Assembly (NCBI GenBank): GCA_949286115.1 | Contig: CASEBK010000020.1 | Coordinates: 25,671 to 89,670 of the forward strand | Length of the DNA: 64,000 bases | Source: an uncultured Veillonellaceae bacterium | GTDB lineage: Bacteria; Bacillota; Negativicutes; Veillonellales; Dialisteraceae | Direction of reading: 5' to 3' | Part shown: positions 33,510-41,774 of the stretch, piece by piece | Position numbering within the stretch: the first letter of the stretch is position 1 | Layout: each line of letters starts with the position of its first letter | Translations under genes and position numbers: made by a program | Notes under the pieces: model-generated | Database searches by the model: none | What the model was told of the DNA's origin: nothing | The model's input: only the letters and a program-made list of their open reading frames with translations

Positions 33510-34526
33510 TCAGCCGTGACGCTTCTGTGCGGCAGGAGCCGAATCGAGCGCGGCGACCGCTTCGTTCGCCCGCTCCACATACAGAGCGCGGATATTCGGA
33601 TTTTCACCGAGGCCGTGGATGTAGGCGTCTACTGCAAAGCCTTCTTTCTCCAGGAGGCTCTTGTGGCTGTCCGGTTCATCGCCGGCCATATCGTTATTTG
33701 CATGGTCGCCGGCCACCATCATGATCGGCATGAGAGTCACGTGTTTGATGCCCTTCTGCTTCAGCTGGGGGATGACGTCGTCCAGGTTCGGGCGGCCTTC
33801 CACAGAGTAGACGAAGACATTGTTCAGGCCCAGTTCATGGATGCGGTCCTGAATGACGGAGTAGTACGCGTTAGCCGGATGGGGCGTGCCGTGCGCCATG
33901 ATGAGGACGGCCTCTTCCGGGCTGGTCTTCGGAAACTGCGAGGAAAGGGCCTGCAGGAATTCCACCACTTCATCGGGCTCGCCTTCGGTGCCCTGATAGT
34001 ACATGAGCGGGGTAGCCAGAGAAACTGTCTTGAACTCTTTCGCATACTGTTTCGTAACGATGCTGTCGTAATCGTACTCCATGCCGGGGATGACGTCCAG
34101 AGAAACGACGGCCACGCGGGTGTAACCGTTCGCTTTGAGCTTTTCAAAGGCTTCTTCCGGGGTGAGCTTCTGAATGCCTTCGTTGGCTTTCACTCGGTCG
34201 ATGATGATGTGGCTGGTGTAGGCTTCGAAGACAGGAATATCAGGGTGGGCCGCCTGAATGGCTTTTTCCACGGCGTCGATGGTCTTTGCACGGGTGTCGG
34301 TGAAGGTGGTGCCGAAGGTCATCACAAGGATGGCGTCTTTGTTTTCCTTATCAGCCAACGCCGGATTACCGCCGGTCCATACGCCGATGGTGGACGCTTC
34401 CCGAAGGGCGGGGGTCGCATCTTTCACTTCCGGACTGAGCTCGTATGCACTGGCAGTGACGCCGAAAGAGGCGGCGCAGAGGGCCGCCATGGAGACGGCA
34501 AGCAGAGTGTTTAGGGATTTGTTCAT
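33510..34526 (-). CDS. cbiK: Exported sirohydrochlorin cobaltochelatase (CbiK family)
   Basis: A 338-residue CbiK. It starts with a signal peptide (MNKSLNTLLAVSMAALCAAS...ASA, cleavage near residue 27), so the enzyme should act in the periplasm. The chelatase core follows: ILVMTFGTTFTDTRAKTID, the catalytic-His segment LIMAHGTPHPANAYY, and MPIMMVAGDHANNDMAGDE with the second metal-site His. CbiK inserts Co2+ (or other metals) into sirohydrochlorin. A periplasmic CbiK is known in Desulfovibrio. Start chosen at the ATG behind AAGGAGG; an upstream ATG at 34595 adds an unlikely leader. Confidence 0.88.
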   Translation of the reverse strand: MNKSLNTLLAVSMAALCAASFGVTASAYELSPEVKDATPALREASTIGVWTGGNPALADKENKDAILVMTFGTTFTDTRAKTIDAVEKAIQAAHPDIPVFEAYTSHIIIDRVKANEGIQKLTPEEAFEKLKANGYTRVAVVSLDVIPGMEYDYDSIVTKQYAKEFKTVSLATPLMYYQGTEGEPDEVVEFLQALSSQFPKTSPEEAVLIMAHGTPHPANAYYSVIQDRIHELGLNNVFVYSVEGRPNLDDVIPQLKQKGIKHVTLMPIMMVAGDHANNDMAGDEPDSHKSLLEKEGFAVDAYIHGLGENPNIRALYVERANEAVAALDSAPAAQKRHG

Positions 34527-34647
34527 AGGATATCCTCCTTTTCTAAAACGGCTCGTAGAAGGATTTCCCTGTGCCTGGATGTTGGCTCCTTCCATGGGCG
34601 GTAATGACGGTGATTTCTCTCGATCTCATCTCTTAGATTGATGAAAG

Positions 34648-34676
34648 ATTAAAATCACAACATCAGTTTACAGCAA
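34648..34676 (-). promoter_or_regulatory. Candidate promoter of cbiK
   Basis: On the - strand TTGCTG - 17 bases - TTTAAT, giving a leader of about 115 bases. Confidence 0.35.
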
Positions 34677-34770
34677 AAAATTAGAAAATACTATACAAAT
34701 ACCGGTAAAGGTATGGGAACGATCGTATGATCGATACAGGAGAGGCATACCCCGACATTTGGAATGAGTA

Positions 34771-34801
34771 TTGGAAGCATGGACAGCCCTTCTCCTATAA
34801 T
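34771..34801 (+). promoter_or_regulatory. Promoter of the flavodoxin lipoprotein cassette
   Basis: TTGGAA - 19 bases - TATAAT, 54 bases before the first flavodoxin lipoprotein start. Confidence 0.45.
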
Positions 34802-34854
34802 ACGGACAGGAAAGATAGACAGGACTCTATCATTTCACAGAAAGGAGAATGGCT

Positions 34855-35553
34855 ATGAAAAAGTATGGTGCATTGGCCGCGGCGGCGGCTCTGACTCTGG
34901 CGCTCACCGCGTGCGCTTCTGGGGGCGTAGGGGGCGCGTCCGCTCCGACAGCGGCTCCCGCAGAGACAGCTCCGGCGGCAGCCGCACAAAACGGCGCGCC
35001 GAAGATCCTCATCGCGTATTTCTCATACGGGGAAAATGCGGAACTTCCCGCAGGCGTGGACGCGTCCGCTTCGGCGAGCATCCAGCCTGCGGAAGGTGGC
35101 GTGACAGGCAACACGGGGCTCGTCGCGCGGGATATCCAGAAGGCGGCCGGAGGGGACCTTTTCTCCATCCGTACGGAGACGCCCTATCCGCCGAGCTATG
35201 ATGCGACGGTCGATCAGGGGCGGGAGGAACAGCAGCGGGGCGCGCGTCCAGCGCTGGCTACGCACGTCGAAAACATCGCGGACTACGACGTGATCTTCCT
35301 GGGGTATCCGAACTGGTGGGGCGACATGCCTATGGCGCTCTATACGTTCCTCGATGAATACGATCTCTCCGGCAAGACGATCATTCCCTTCTGCACTTCC
35401 GGCGGCAGCGCGCTCTCCGGGACGGTAGAAGCCATCCGCCGGGCGGAGCCGAACGCCGTGGTGAGAGACGGATTCCACGTGAGCGGCTCTTCTGCAGCCC
35501 GGTCGGAAAATTCTGTCACGAACTGGGTGAGATCGCTCCATCTGGCGAAGTAG
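34855..35553 (+). CDS. Flavodoxin-fold lipoprotein 1
   Basis: A 232-residue protein: lipoprotein signal ending in LTAC (Cys about 20), an Ala/Pro-rich spacer, then a flavodoxin-like domain. The first strand ILIAYFSYGEN is followed by an insertion of about 35 residues before GNTGLVARDI, where an ordinary flavodoxin has its compact FMN-phosphate loop. The aromatic FMN loop IFLGYPNWWGDMPMALYTF is present. The mature protein should be tethered outside the inner membrane. SD spacing favours the ATG at 34855 over 34849. It is the first of three paralogues in one operon. Confidence 0.87.
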   Translation: MKKYGALAAAAALTLALTACASGGVGGASAPTAAPAETAPAAAAQNGAPKILIAYFSYGENAELPAGVDASASASIQPAEGGVTGNTGLVARDIQKAAGGDLFSIRTETPYPPSYDATVDQGREEQQRGARPALATHVENIADYDVIFLGYPNWWGDMPMALYTFLDEYDLSGKTIIPFCTSGGSALSGTVEAIRRAEPNAVVRDGFHVSGSSAARSENSVTNWVRSLHLAK

Positions 35554-35554
35554 G

Positions 35555-36214
35555 ATGAGCGGCGCGCGGGTACGCCGGCTCACTGACGTCGGCATGACGG
35601 TGAGCCTCTTTTTCCTCATGGGATTTCCCTTCTTCGGCATGACAGCCCACATGGCGGCGGGATCGGTCTTCTTTCTTCTCCTTGTCTTTCATCACTGGAT
35701 GAATCGGCACTGGGCGCCGTCCCTCCGCCGCGGCCGGTGGAACGCCGTGCGGTATCTTCAGACAGGGGCGAACCTTGCGCTCTTTCTGGTGATCGCGGCG
35801 CTCCTCTGGAGCAGTCTCATCTTTGCGCGGGCCACGTTCGATTTCCTGCCCCGTCTCGGCACGATGTCGCTCGCCCGGGAGATGCACATGGCGGCGGCCT
35901 ACCGGGGATTTCTCGTGATGAGCTTTCACGTGGGGCTTCACGGGGACATGTTCGCATCCAGGATGCGGTCCTTTCATGCCAAGCGGCAAAGGGGCCTCTC
36001 TGTTGCAGGGACGCTCCTTGCGGCGTACGGGCTCTGGGCCTTTTGGAGCCGGGGATGGATCGGCTATCTCTTTTTGCAGAGCGATTTCGTGTTTTTTGAT
36101 TTCAATGAATCGAAATGGCTGTTCTATTTCGACCATGCCGCGATCATGGCGCTCGGCATCTGGCTGGGCTGGCAGGCCATGAAAGGGGCGCGGCGGTCCA
36201 TGAGGAGGAAATGA
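35555..36214 (+). CDS. DUF4405 membrane protein
   Basis: A 219-residue protein with about five hydrophobic segments. Histidines sit at positions typical of cytochrome b-like helices: MTAHMAAG and FHHWMNRHW in the first helices, SFHVGLHGDMF in the middle and FDHAAIMALG near the end. DUF4405 proteins are thought to be heme-binding quinone or flavin redox partners; this is inferred. It lies between two flavodoxin lipoprotein genes, one base after the first and overlapping the next. Confidence 0.78.
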   Translation: MSGARVRRLTDVGMTVSLFFLMGFPFFGMTAHMAAGSVFFLLLVFHHWMNRHWAPSLRRGRWNAVRYLQTGANLALFLVIAALLWSSLIFARATFDFLPRLGTMSLAREMHMAAAYRGFLVMSFHVGLHGDMFASRMRSFHAKRQRGLSVAGTLLAAYGLWAFWSRGWIGYLFLQSDFVFFDFNESKWLFYFDHAAIMALGIWLGWQAMKGARRSMRRK

Positions 36215-36894
36215 TGAAGCGATGGATGGCGGTACTGGCCGCTGTACTTCTGATGATGCAGCTTTCCGCCTGCAGCGGTATGCCTGAGGCAGGGCCGAAC
36301 GAGACGCCTGTGGCGGCGCAGACGAACGCAGCCATACACGGCGGCCGGGTGCTCATCGCCTATTTCACCTGGGCCGAGAATGCGCCGAAAATGACGCCGG
36401 AGGATGTCGATATGGATTCGCCTGCTTCGGCGAGCGTGCTCCTGCCGGGCAACATGGCGCGGATCGCCGGATGGATCGAGGAGGAGACTGGCGGGGACCT
36501 GTTCTCTATCCGCACGGCGGAGCCTTATTCGGGGGATCACGATGCGTGTCTGGATCGGGCGGCACAGGAGAAAGCAGATGGCGCGAGGCCAGCCCTCGTG
36601 GGCCGGGTGGAAAATATGGATGACTATGACGTGATCTTCCTGTGCTACCCGAACTGGTGGAACGATCTGCCCATGGCGGTATATACGTTCCTTGACGGGT
36701 ATGATCTTTCCGGGAAGACGGTGATCCCCGTATGCACTTCCGGCGTGGGAGGTCTGGCAGGTACAGTCGACGCCATTCGTCAGGCAGAGCCCGGCGCGGC
36801 AGTTCTGGATGGATATCATCTGAAATCGACGGATATCCCCGCTTCGGAGCAGGCGGTGAAAGACTGGGTCCACACGGTGTATGAGAAGGCCTGA
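36214..36894 (+). CDS. Flavodoxin-fold lipoprotein 2
   Basis: A 226-residue paralogue of lipoprotein 1. The signal ends in LSAC (Cys about 21). The core starts VLIAYFTWAENA, then an insertion with SASVLLPGNMARIAGWI, then GGDLFSIRTAEPYSGDH and VIFLCYPNWWNDLPMAVYTF. The shared SASVLxPGN insertion links it closely to lipoprotein 3. AGGAGG is 5 bases before the ATG at 36214, so the earlier ATG at 36211 is less likely. Confidence 0.86.
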   Translation: MKRWMAVLAAVLLMMQLSACSGMPEAGPNETPVAAQTNAAIHGGRVLIAYFTWAENAPKMTPEDVDMDSPASASVLLPGNMARIAGWIEEETGGDLFSIRTAEPYSGDHDACLDRAAQEKADGARPALVGRVENMDDYDVIFLCYPNWWNDLPMAVYTFLDGYDLSGKTVIPVCTSGVGGLAGTVDAIRQAEPGAAVLDGYHLKSTDIPASEQAVKDWVHTVYEKA

Positions 36895-36914
36895 TCCGGG
36901 AGAAAGGAGGCAGT

Positions 36915-37610
36915 ATGAAACAGTGGATGGCGGCGGCACTGGCCGCGTGGGTGCTTGCTGTACTGGCTGGCTGCGGCGGGACTGCGGCAGCTGGGGAGAC
37001 GGGAGCGCCCGTTCCGGCTGCGGAGGTCGCACAGGCAGCAGAAAGTACGAAGGAGGAAAAACCAAGAGTTCTCATCGCCTATTTCACCTGGGCGGAGAAT
37101 ACCCATGTAGCAGACCCGTCGGCGGTCGATCCAGATGCGGCCACTTCGGCGAGCGTGCTGCCGCCGGGCAATACGGCCCGGCTTGCCGGATGGATCCAGG
37201 AAAGGACCGGCGGGGACCTCTTTTCTATCCGCGTGAAGGAGCCGTACTCCAGCGACTACGACGAATGTCTGAACAGGGCGGCGGAGGAAAAGGCGTCCCA
37301 TGCCCGGCCGGAACTTGTGGGCCGCGTGGAACACATGGAGGATTACGACGTGATCTTTCTGGGGTATCCGAACTGGTGGTACACGCTTCCCATGCCGGTG
37401 ATGACGTTCCTTGAGAGCTATGACTTCTCCGGTAAGACGGTCATTCCCTTCTGCGCCCACGGCACGGGGGGCCTCGCGGAGAGCGTGGACGACCTGCGGG
37501 CGGCGCTGCCTGCCTCAGCGAAGGTGGGCGTGCCCATCGGCGTGTACCGTCCCGACGTGGCCGGAGCTGAGCCCCGCATCGATGAGTGGCTCGCCCGCGC
37601 GGGCTGGTGA
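36915..37610 (+). CDS. Flavodoxin-fold lipoprotein 3
   Basis: A 231-residue paralogue with signal ending in LAGC (Cys about 20). VLIAYFTWAENTHV, SASVLPPGNTARLAGWI, GGDLFSIRVKEPYSSDYDE and VIFLGYPNWWYTLPMPVMTF mark the domain. The last part (CAHGTGGLAESVDDLRAALP) diverges from the other two. Its stop overlaps the apbE start (TGATG). Confidence 0.86.
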   Translation: MKQWMAAALAAWVLAVLAGCGGTAAAGETGAPVPAAEVAQAAESTKEEKPRVLIAYFTWAENTHVADPSAVDPDAATSASVLPPGNTARLAGWIQERTGGDLFSIRVKEPYSSDYDECLNRAAEEKASHARPELVGRVEHMEDYDVIFLGYPNWWYTLPMPVMTFLESYDFSGKTVIPFCAHGTGGLAESVDDLRAALPASAKVGVPIGVYRPDVAGAEPRIDEWLARAGW

Positions 37611-38629
37611 TGAAACGGCTCTGGGCGTGCCTCTTCGCCGTGTGCGTCCTGCTCGCCGGCTGCGGCGGAGAGGCGGCGGAAAAGCAGCGGCGGGATTTCT
37701 TCGCCATGGATACGTACATGACGATGACGGCTTATGGTCCTCATGCGGAAGAAGCGATGAAGGAGGCGGAGGCCCGCATCCGCGAACTGGAAGAGGAGCT
37801 CTCTGTCACGAGAGAGGAAAGCAATATCTATCGCATGAACCACCGCACAAACGAGTCTGTGCTCCTCGGCGCCGATGCGGCGGAAGCGGTGGGCGCGGCG
37901 CTTCGCATCGCCCGCGAGACCGGCGGCGCGCTCGACCCGACGATCTATCCCGTAGTGGAGGCGTGGGGCTTCACAAAAGATCAGCAGCAGGTGCCTTCCG
38001 AAGAGGCGCTCCGGGAGGCGCTCGCCCGCACGGGTTGGCAGCGGGCGCATCTCACGGAGCGAACGCTCACATTGGAGCCGGGCATGGAGATCGACCTCGG
38101 CGCAGTGGGAAAAGGATTTGCCGGCCGGGAAGCGGGGAAGGTCCTCCGAGACCGCGGCGTGACGTCAGCCATCGTGAGCCTTGGCGGCAATATCGAGGCG
38201 GTGGGCGCAAGGCCGGACGGCACGCCCTGGCGGGTGGGCTTTCGGGCGCCTGACGGAGAAGGCTATGCGGGAATGCTCTCTGTAGAAGATGCGGCTGTGG
38301 TCACCTCCGGGAGCTACGAGAGGTATTTCACCGATGAGAACGGCCGCCGGTGGCATCACATCATCGATCCCGCCACGGGGCATCCGGCGGAGAACGGCCT
38401 TCTCTCCGTGACTGTCGTCGGAAGAGACGGACTCTCCTGCGACGGTCTCTCCACGGCGCTCTTCGTCATGGGGAAGGAAAATGCCGCGGCATATTGGCGC
38501 GCTCATCACGATTTCGACATGATCCTCATCGAAGAGGGACGGCGCGTCACCGTGACGGAGGGACTGGCGGAGCGGTTCGCACTGCGGGGGGAATATACGA
38601 AAGGACCGTTGGAGGTGCTGCGGCGATGA
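37610..38629 (+). CDS. apbE: FAD:protein FMN transferase (lipoprotein)
   Basis: A 339-residue ApbE with a lipoprotein signal (LLAGC, Cys about 17). Motifs are FFAMDTYMTMTAYG, LDPTIYPVVEAWGF, MEIDLGAVGKGFAGREAG, SLGGNIEAVG and HHIIDPATGHPAENG. ApbE attaches FMN covalently to Thr/Ser of exported proteins, usually at a D-x-x-T/S-G-A-T-like motif. I see no such motif in the three flavodoxin lipoproteins, so its substrate may be elsewhere or the motif unusual. Start overlaps the preceding stop. Confidence 0.92.
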   Translation: MKRLWACLFAVCVLLAGCGGEAAEKQRRDFFAMDTYMTMTAYGPHAEEAMKEAEARIRELEEELSVTREESNIYRMNHRTNESVLLGADAAEAVGAALRIARETGGALDPTIYPVVEAWGFTKDQQQVPSEEALREALARTGWQRAHLTERTLTLEPGMEIDLGAVGKGFAGREAGKVLRDRGVTSAIVSLGGNIEAVGARPDGTPWRVGFRAPDGEGYAGMLSVEDAAVVTSGSYERYFTDENGRRWHHIIDPATGHPAENGLLSVTVVGRDGLSCDGLSTALFVMGKENAAAYWRAHHDFDMILIEEGRRVTVTEGLAERFALRGEYTKGPLEVLRR

Positions 38630-38949
38630 AACATAAGGGACTGCTCTCTCTGGGATGCGCGGCGGCGCTGTGCCTCAGCGGCTGCGGCGCTGTGCCTTCC
38701 GGAATCGTGGAGATCGTACAGGACGGGCGGGTCCTGCGGAGGGTGGATCTGGCTGCGGTGACGAAAGAAGAGACGATGACCGTCCGCTCGGGAGAGAGCG
38801 TGAACACCATCCGCATCGCGCCCGGAGAGATCCGCATGGTCTCGGCAAACTGTCCGGACCAGATCTGCGTGCGTGCGGGGCGTCTCGAAAAAGACGGGCT
38901 CCCCATCGTATGTCTGCCTCACCGGCTCGTCATCCAGTGGGCGGAGTGA
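38626..38949 (+). CDS. NusG domain II-containing lipoprotein
   Basis: A 107-residue protein with a lipobox LSGC (Cys about 20) and a small beta domain with VEIVQDGRVLRRVDL, NTIRIAPGEIRMVSANCPDQICVRAG and GLPIVCLPHRLVI. This is the NusG-II (DUF1312) domain, with its conserved CPDQxC and CLPH cysteines. In Firmicutes it often accompanies apbE and a Gx/HepI-type membrane protein, as here. Function unknown. It overlaps apbE by 4 bases. Confidence 0.83.
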   Translation: MKHKGLLSLGCAAALCLSGCGAVPSGIVEIVQDGRVLRRVDLAAVTKEETMTVRSGESVNTIRIAPGEIRMVSANCPDQICVRAGRLEKDGLPIVCLPHRLVIQWAE

Positions 38950-38969
38950 AACGGAAAGGAGGCGGGACG

Positions 38970-39479
38970 ATGTCCATCCGGCGATTGAATTTCATGGCGC
39001 TCCTCACGGGGCTTTCGCTCATCCTCTTCGTCATCGAAATGCAGGTGCCGCCGCCTCTCCCTCTGCCGGGCGTGAAGATCGGGCTGGCGAATGTAGTCAC
39101 CGTTTATGCGGTGTATCGATTCAAGCCGGGAGAAGCGCTTATGATCCTCCTCGCACGCATCTTCCTGGCGGCGATCTTTGCGGGACAGGCAGCGGCGCTC
39201 CTCTACAGCCTCGCCGGCGGCCTCTGCTGCCTTTCCGGCATGCTCCTCGCAAAGCGCTTCCTGACGGCTCGCCGCCTGTGGCGCCTGAGCGCCCTCGGCG
39301 CGGTGCTCCACAACGGGGGACAGGTCGCCGCCGCCTCCGTCATTCTCGGCACGCCCTCCGTCCTCGCCTATTTCCCCCTCCTCGCCGCCGCCGGCGCTCT
39401 CGCCGGCCTCTTCACCGGCCTTGCGGCAGAACACCTCCTCGCACGGCTGCCGTACTTTTCCGTGGAGATGAGACCATGA
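38970..39479 (+). CDS. Gx transporter family membrane protein
   Basis: A 169-residue integral membrane protein with about five hydrophobic segments, formerly annotated as heptaprenyl diphosphate synthase component I. It shows PLPGVKIGLANVVTVYAVYRF (the GLAN motif), ILLARIFLAAIF and AVLHNGGQVAAA. The family resembles ECF S-components and may move a small substrate such as a flavin precursor; that is speculative. Last gene of the cassette. GGAGG precedes the ATG. Confidence 0.82.
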   Translation: MSIRRLNFMALLTGLSLILFVIEMQVPPPLPLPGVKIGLANVVTVYAVYRFKPGEALMILLARIFLAAIFAGQAAALLYSLAGGLCCLSGMLLAKRFLTARRLWRLSALGAVLHNGGQVAAASVILGTPSVLAYFPLLAAAGALAGLFTGLAAEHLLARLPYFSVEMRP

Positions 39480-39512
39480 GCCGGGCAGGTGAAAAATTTT
39501 TTCGTTGGCGCA

Positions 39513-39541
39513 TTGACAGACAGTGCGGATTCTTGTAATAT
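39513..39541 (+). promoter_or_regulatory. Promoter of the trp operon leader
   Basis: TTGACA - 17 bases - TAATAT, a near-consensus promoter. Transcription would begin near 39548. Confidence 0.8.
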
Positions 39542-39547
39542 GATGAC

Positions 39548-39852
39548 AACTTCATACATCCATACCTATTTCTTCTACGGATGTAGAAGAAGAAACCGGA
39601 GACGCGGAGATAACGGCGGATCGTGCACTTACAGGGAGCTGGGAGAATGAGAATCCAGCAGGACGCAGACCGTCAAATGGACCGCTGAGGGCGCAGGGGA
39701 AAGGTGACGAGTATACTGCGACGTTGGGCTTACGTCAGTAGCCGGGGATATGTTGGTATCCCGACAAAGTGCAGGAGTCATGTCCTGAAGCAAGGTGGCA
39801 CCGCGGAGATACTGTATCCGTCCTTGACAAGATCGTCAGGGACGGATTTTTT
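39548..39852 (+). promoter_or_regulatory. T-box riboswitch (tryptophan) of trpDCBA
   Basis: A leader of about 300 bases. The T-box sequence AAGGTGGCACCGCGG at 39792-39806 is nearly consensus. It is followed by a terminator stem (ATCCGTCCTTGAC with its complement, 39816-39847) and six T. Upstream is a structured stem I region with hairpin TTCTTCTAC-GGAT-GTAGAAGAA and an apical GCTGG/CCAGC hairpin. A TGG codon followed by A at 39678-39680, just before CCGCTG that can pair with the 5' strand, is the likely tRNA-Trp specifier. Uncharged tRNA-Trp would favour the antiterminator. Confidence 0.88.
39816..39852 (+). terminator. T-box-controlled terminator before trpD
   Basis: ATCCGTCCTTGAC / GTCAGGGACGGAT, 13 pairs with one G-T, then TTTTTT. 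Its 5' arm overlaps the region needed for the alternative antiterminator with the T-box. Confidence 0.88.
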
Positions 39853-39953
39853 GTTGCCGCCCCGGAAAGGAGCCTTTATGGATACGAGGAGACGATGGCC
39901 GGTTTTTCCTTTTGAAAGACGAAGATTTTTGAAAAAGGAAAGGAAGGCACATC

Positions 39954-41000
39954 ATGATTACGGAAGCGATCAAATTACTGGCAGAAAAACGGGATCTGGA
40001 TTTCCATCAGGCGGAAGCGAGCGTCTATGAGATCATGGACGGGAAGGTGAGCGAAGCGCGGACGGCGGCATTTCTCACGGCGATGAAACTCAAAGGGGAG
40101 ACGCCCGAAGAGATCGCCGGCGCGGCGGAGGGCATGCGGGCGCACGCGCTCCCTATGCGGTATCCGGGGCGGCTCCTGGAGATCGTCGGCACCGGCGGCG
40201 ACGGCTCTGATTCGTTCAATATTTCCACCACGGCGGCCTTCGTCATCGCCTCCGGCGGCGTGAAGGTCTCGAAGCATGGCAATCGAGCGGCATCGTCCCA
40301 GTGCGGCGCGGCGGACGTGCTGGAGGCGCTCGGCGCGAAGATCGAGCAGGGGCCGGAGACCTGCACGCGGCTCCTCGACACGGTGGGCATGTGCTTCTTC
40401 TACGCGCCGCTCTATCACAGGGCGATGAAAAATGTGGGACCGGTGAGAAAGGAGCTGGGCATCCGGACGATCTTCAACATTCTGGGGCCGCTCACCAATC
40501 CTGCGCGGGCGGCGTACGACTGCATCGGGGTGTACGACGCCTCGCTGGTGGAGCCCATCGCGGAGGTGCTGAACCGGCTCGGCACGAAGCGGGCGCTCGT
40601 CTTCTACGGATTGGACGGCATGGACGAGATCTCGCCCTCGGCGGAGACGAAAGTCTGTGAGCTCCGTCACGGCGCGCGGCGCACGTACACCATCGCGCCG
40701 GAGGACTTCGGACTCGTTCGCGGGCGGAAAGAAGACCTCGTCGGCGGAGATGCGGCGGAGAATGCAGCCATCACGGAGGCGGTGCTCGGCGGGCGCAGAG
40801 ACGGCGTCTACGCCACGCGGCGGAACGCAGTGCTCCTCAATGCGGGGGCGGCGTTCTACGTGAGCGGACGCACGGCGTCTCTCGGACGGGGGGTGGCGCT
40901 GGCGGAAGCGCTCATCGACAGCGGACGGGCGCGGGCCGTGCTTCACAATTTCGTCCGTGCGTCTCAGGAGGCAGCGGTATGATCCTCGAAATGATCGGCG
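39954..41000 (+). CDS. trpD: Anthranilate phosphoribosyltransferase
   Basis: A 342-residue class III/IV phosphoribosyltransferase-like enzyme that joins anthranilate to PRPP (coding part ends with the stop at 40982; the entry is shown to the same stop region). Motifs: GTGGDGSDSFNISTTAAFV (PRPP/Mg loop near residue 78), KHGNRAASSQCGAADVLEALG, FFYAPLYHRAMKNVGPVRKELGIRTIFNILGPL split across the active site, and NPARA. First gene after the T-box. It overlaps trpC by 4 bases. Confidence 0.94.
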
Positions 41001-41773
41001 CGGCGTCCCGGCGGCGCGTGGAAGAGATGGAGACGAACGGCCAGGCGGCGCGCATCCGCCGGGCGGCAGAAGGATTTCACACGGAGAAAGGCGCGGCTTT
41101 CCGGGCGCGGCTGGAGGCACCGGGGCTCTCCTTCATTTGCGAGCTCAAGAGGGCTTCTCCATCAAAAGGAGTCATCGCGGAGGCGTATCCTTTCCGCTCC
41201 ATTGCAAAAGAGTATGAGAAAGCGGGGGCGGCAGCGGTCTCCTGCCTCACGGAGCCGGACTATTTTCTGGGGAGCCTGGATCATCTCCGGGAGGTGTCGG
41301 CGGCGGTCTCGCTGCCCGTGCTGAGGAAGGATTTCCTGACGGATGCGGTGCAGGTGGAGGAAGCCGCTCTGGCGGGAGCTGCGGCGGTGCTCCTCATCAC
41401 GGCGCTTCTCTCTGACGGCGAGCTCTCGGTCATGCTCCGCCGGGCGCGGGGACTGGGTCTTGCTTCGCTCGTGGAAGTGCACAGCGAAGAGGAACTGGAC
41501 CGGGCACTCGCCGCGGACGCGGATAGTATCGGCATCAATCACAGAGACCTGCGGGATTTTACGATGGATCTCTCGCTCACGGAGCGGCTCCGGCCGCGCA
41601 TCCCGGCGGGCGTGACGGTCGTGGCGGAGAGCGGCCTCTCGTCTGCGGCGGCGGTGAGGCGGATGAAGGACGCCGGGGCCGACGCGGTGCTCATCGGAGA
41701 GGCGCTCATGCGTGCGAAGGACCGGGGCACGGCGTTCCGGCAGCTCATGAAAGACAGTAAGGAGGGCGACTGA
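40979..41773 (+). CDS. trpC: Indole-3-glycerol phosphate synthase
   Basis: A 264-residue TIM barrel, monofunctional (not fused to TrpF). Motifs: [15 protein letters not shown] with the catalytic Lys, [52 protein letters not shown] and [10 protein letters not shown]. It forms indole-3-glycerol phosphate from CdRP. It requires TrpF, which is encoded separately at about 53 kb. Confidence 0.95.
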   Translation: MILEMIGAASRRRVEEMETNGQAARIRRAAEGFHTEKGAAFRARLEAPGLSFICELKRASPSKGVIAEAYPFRSIAKEYEKAGAAAVSCLTEPDYFLGSLDHLREVSAAVSLPVLRKDFLTDAVQVEEAALAGAAAVLLITALLSDGELSVMLRRARGLGLASLVEVHSEEELDRALAADADSIGINHRDLRDFTMDLSLTERLRPRIPAGVTVVAESGLSSAAAVRRMKDAGADAVLIGEALMRAKDRGTAFRQLMKDSKEGD

Positions 41774-41774
41774 T

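Larger units (their letters stand above)
34527..34854. other. Divergent control region between cbiK and the flavodoxin cassette
   Basis: A 328-base AT-richer gap read outward in both directions. It holds promoter candidates for each strand and, near 34700-34760, overlapping small inverted repeats: ATACC-GGTAAA-GGTAT and CGATC-GTAT-GATCG. No cobalamin riboswitch core (B12 box) was found on either strand. Confidence 0.5.

Noticed and set aside
34527..34854. A possible cobalamin riboswitch before cbiK
   Set aside because: No B12 box (AGCCAGGAGACCTGCC-like) or core could be found on either strand; only small inverted repeats and promoter candidates.
39954..41000. Ending trpD beyond its stop
   Set aside because: The true stop codon of trpD is at 40980-40982; the bases to 41000 belong to trpC, so the trpD coding region should be read as 39954-40982.
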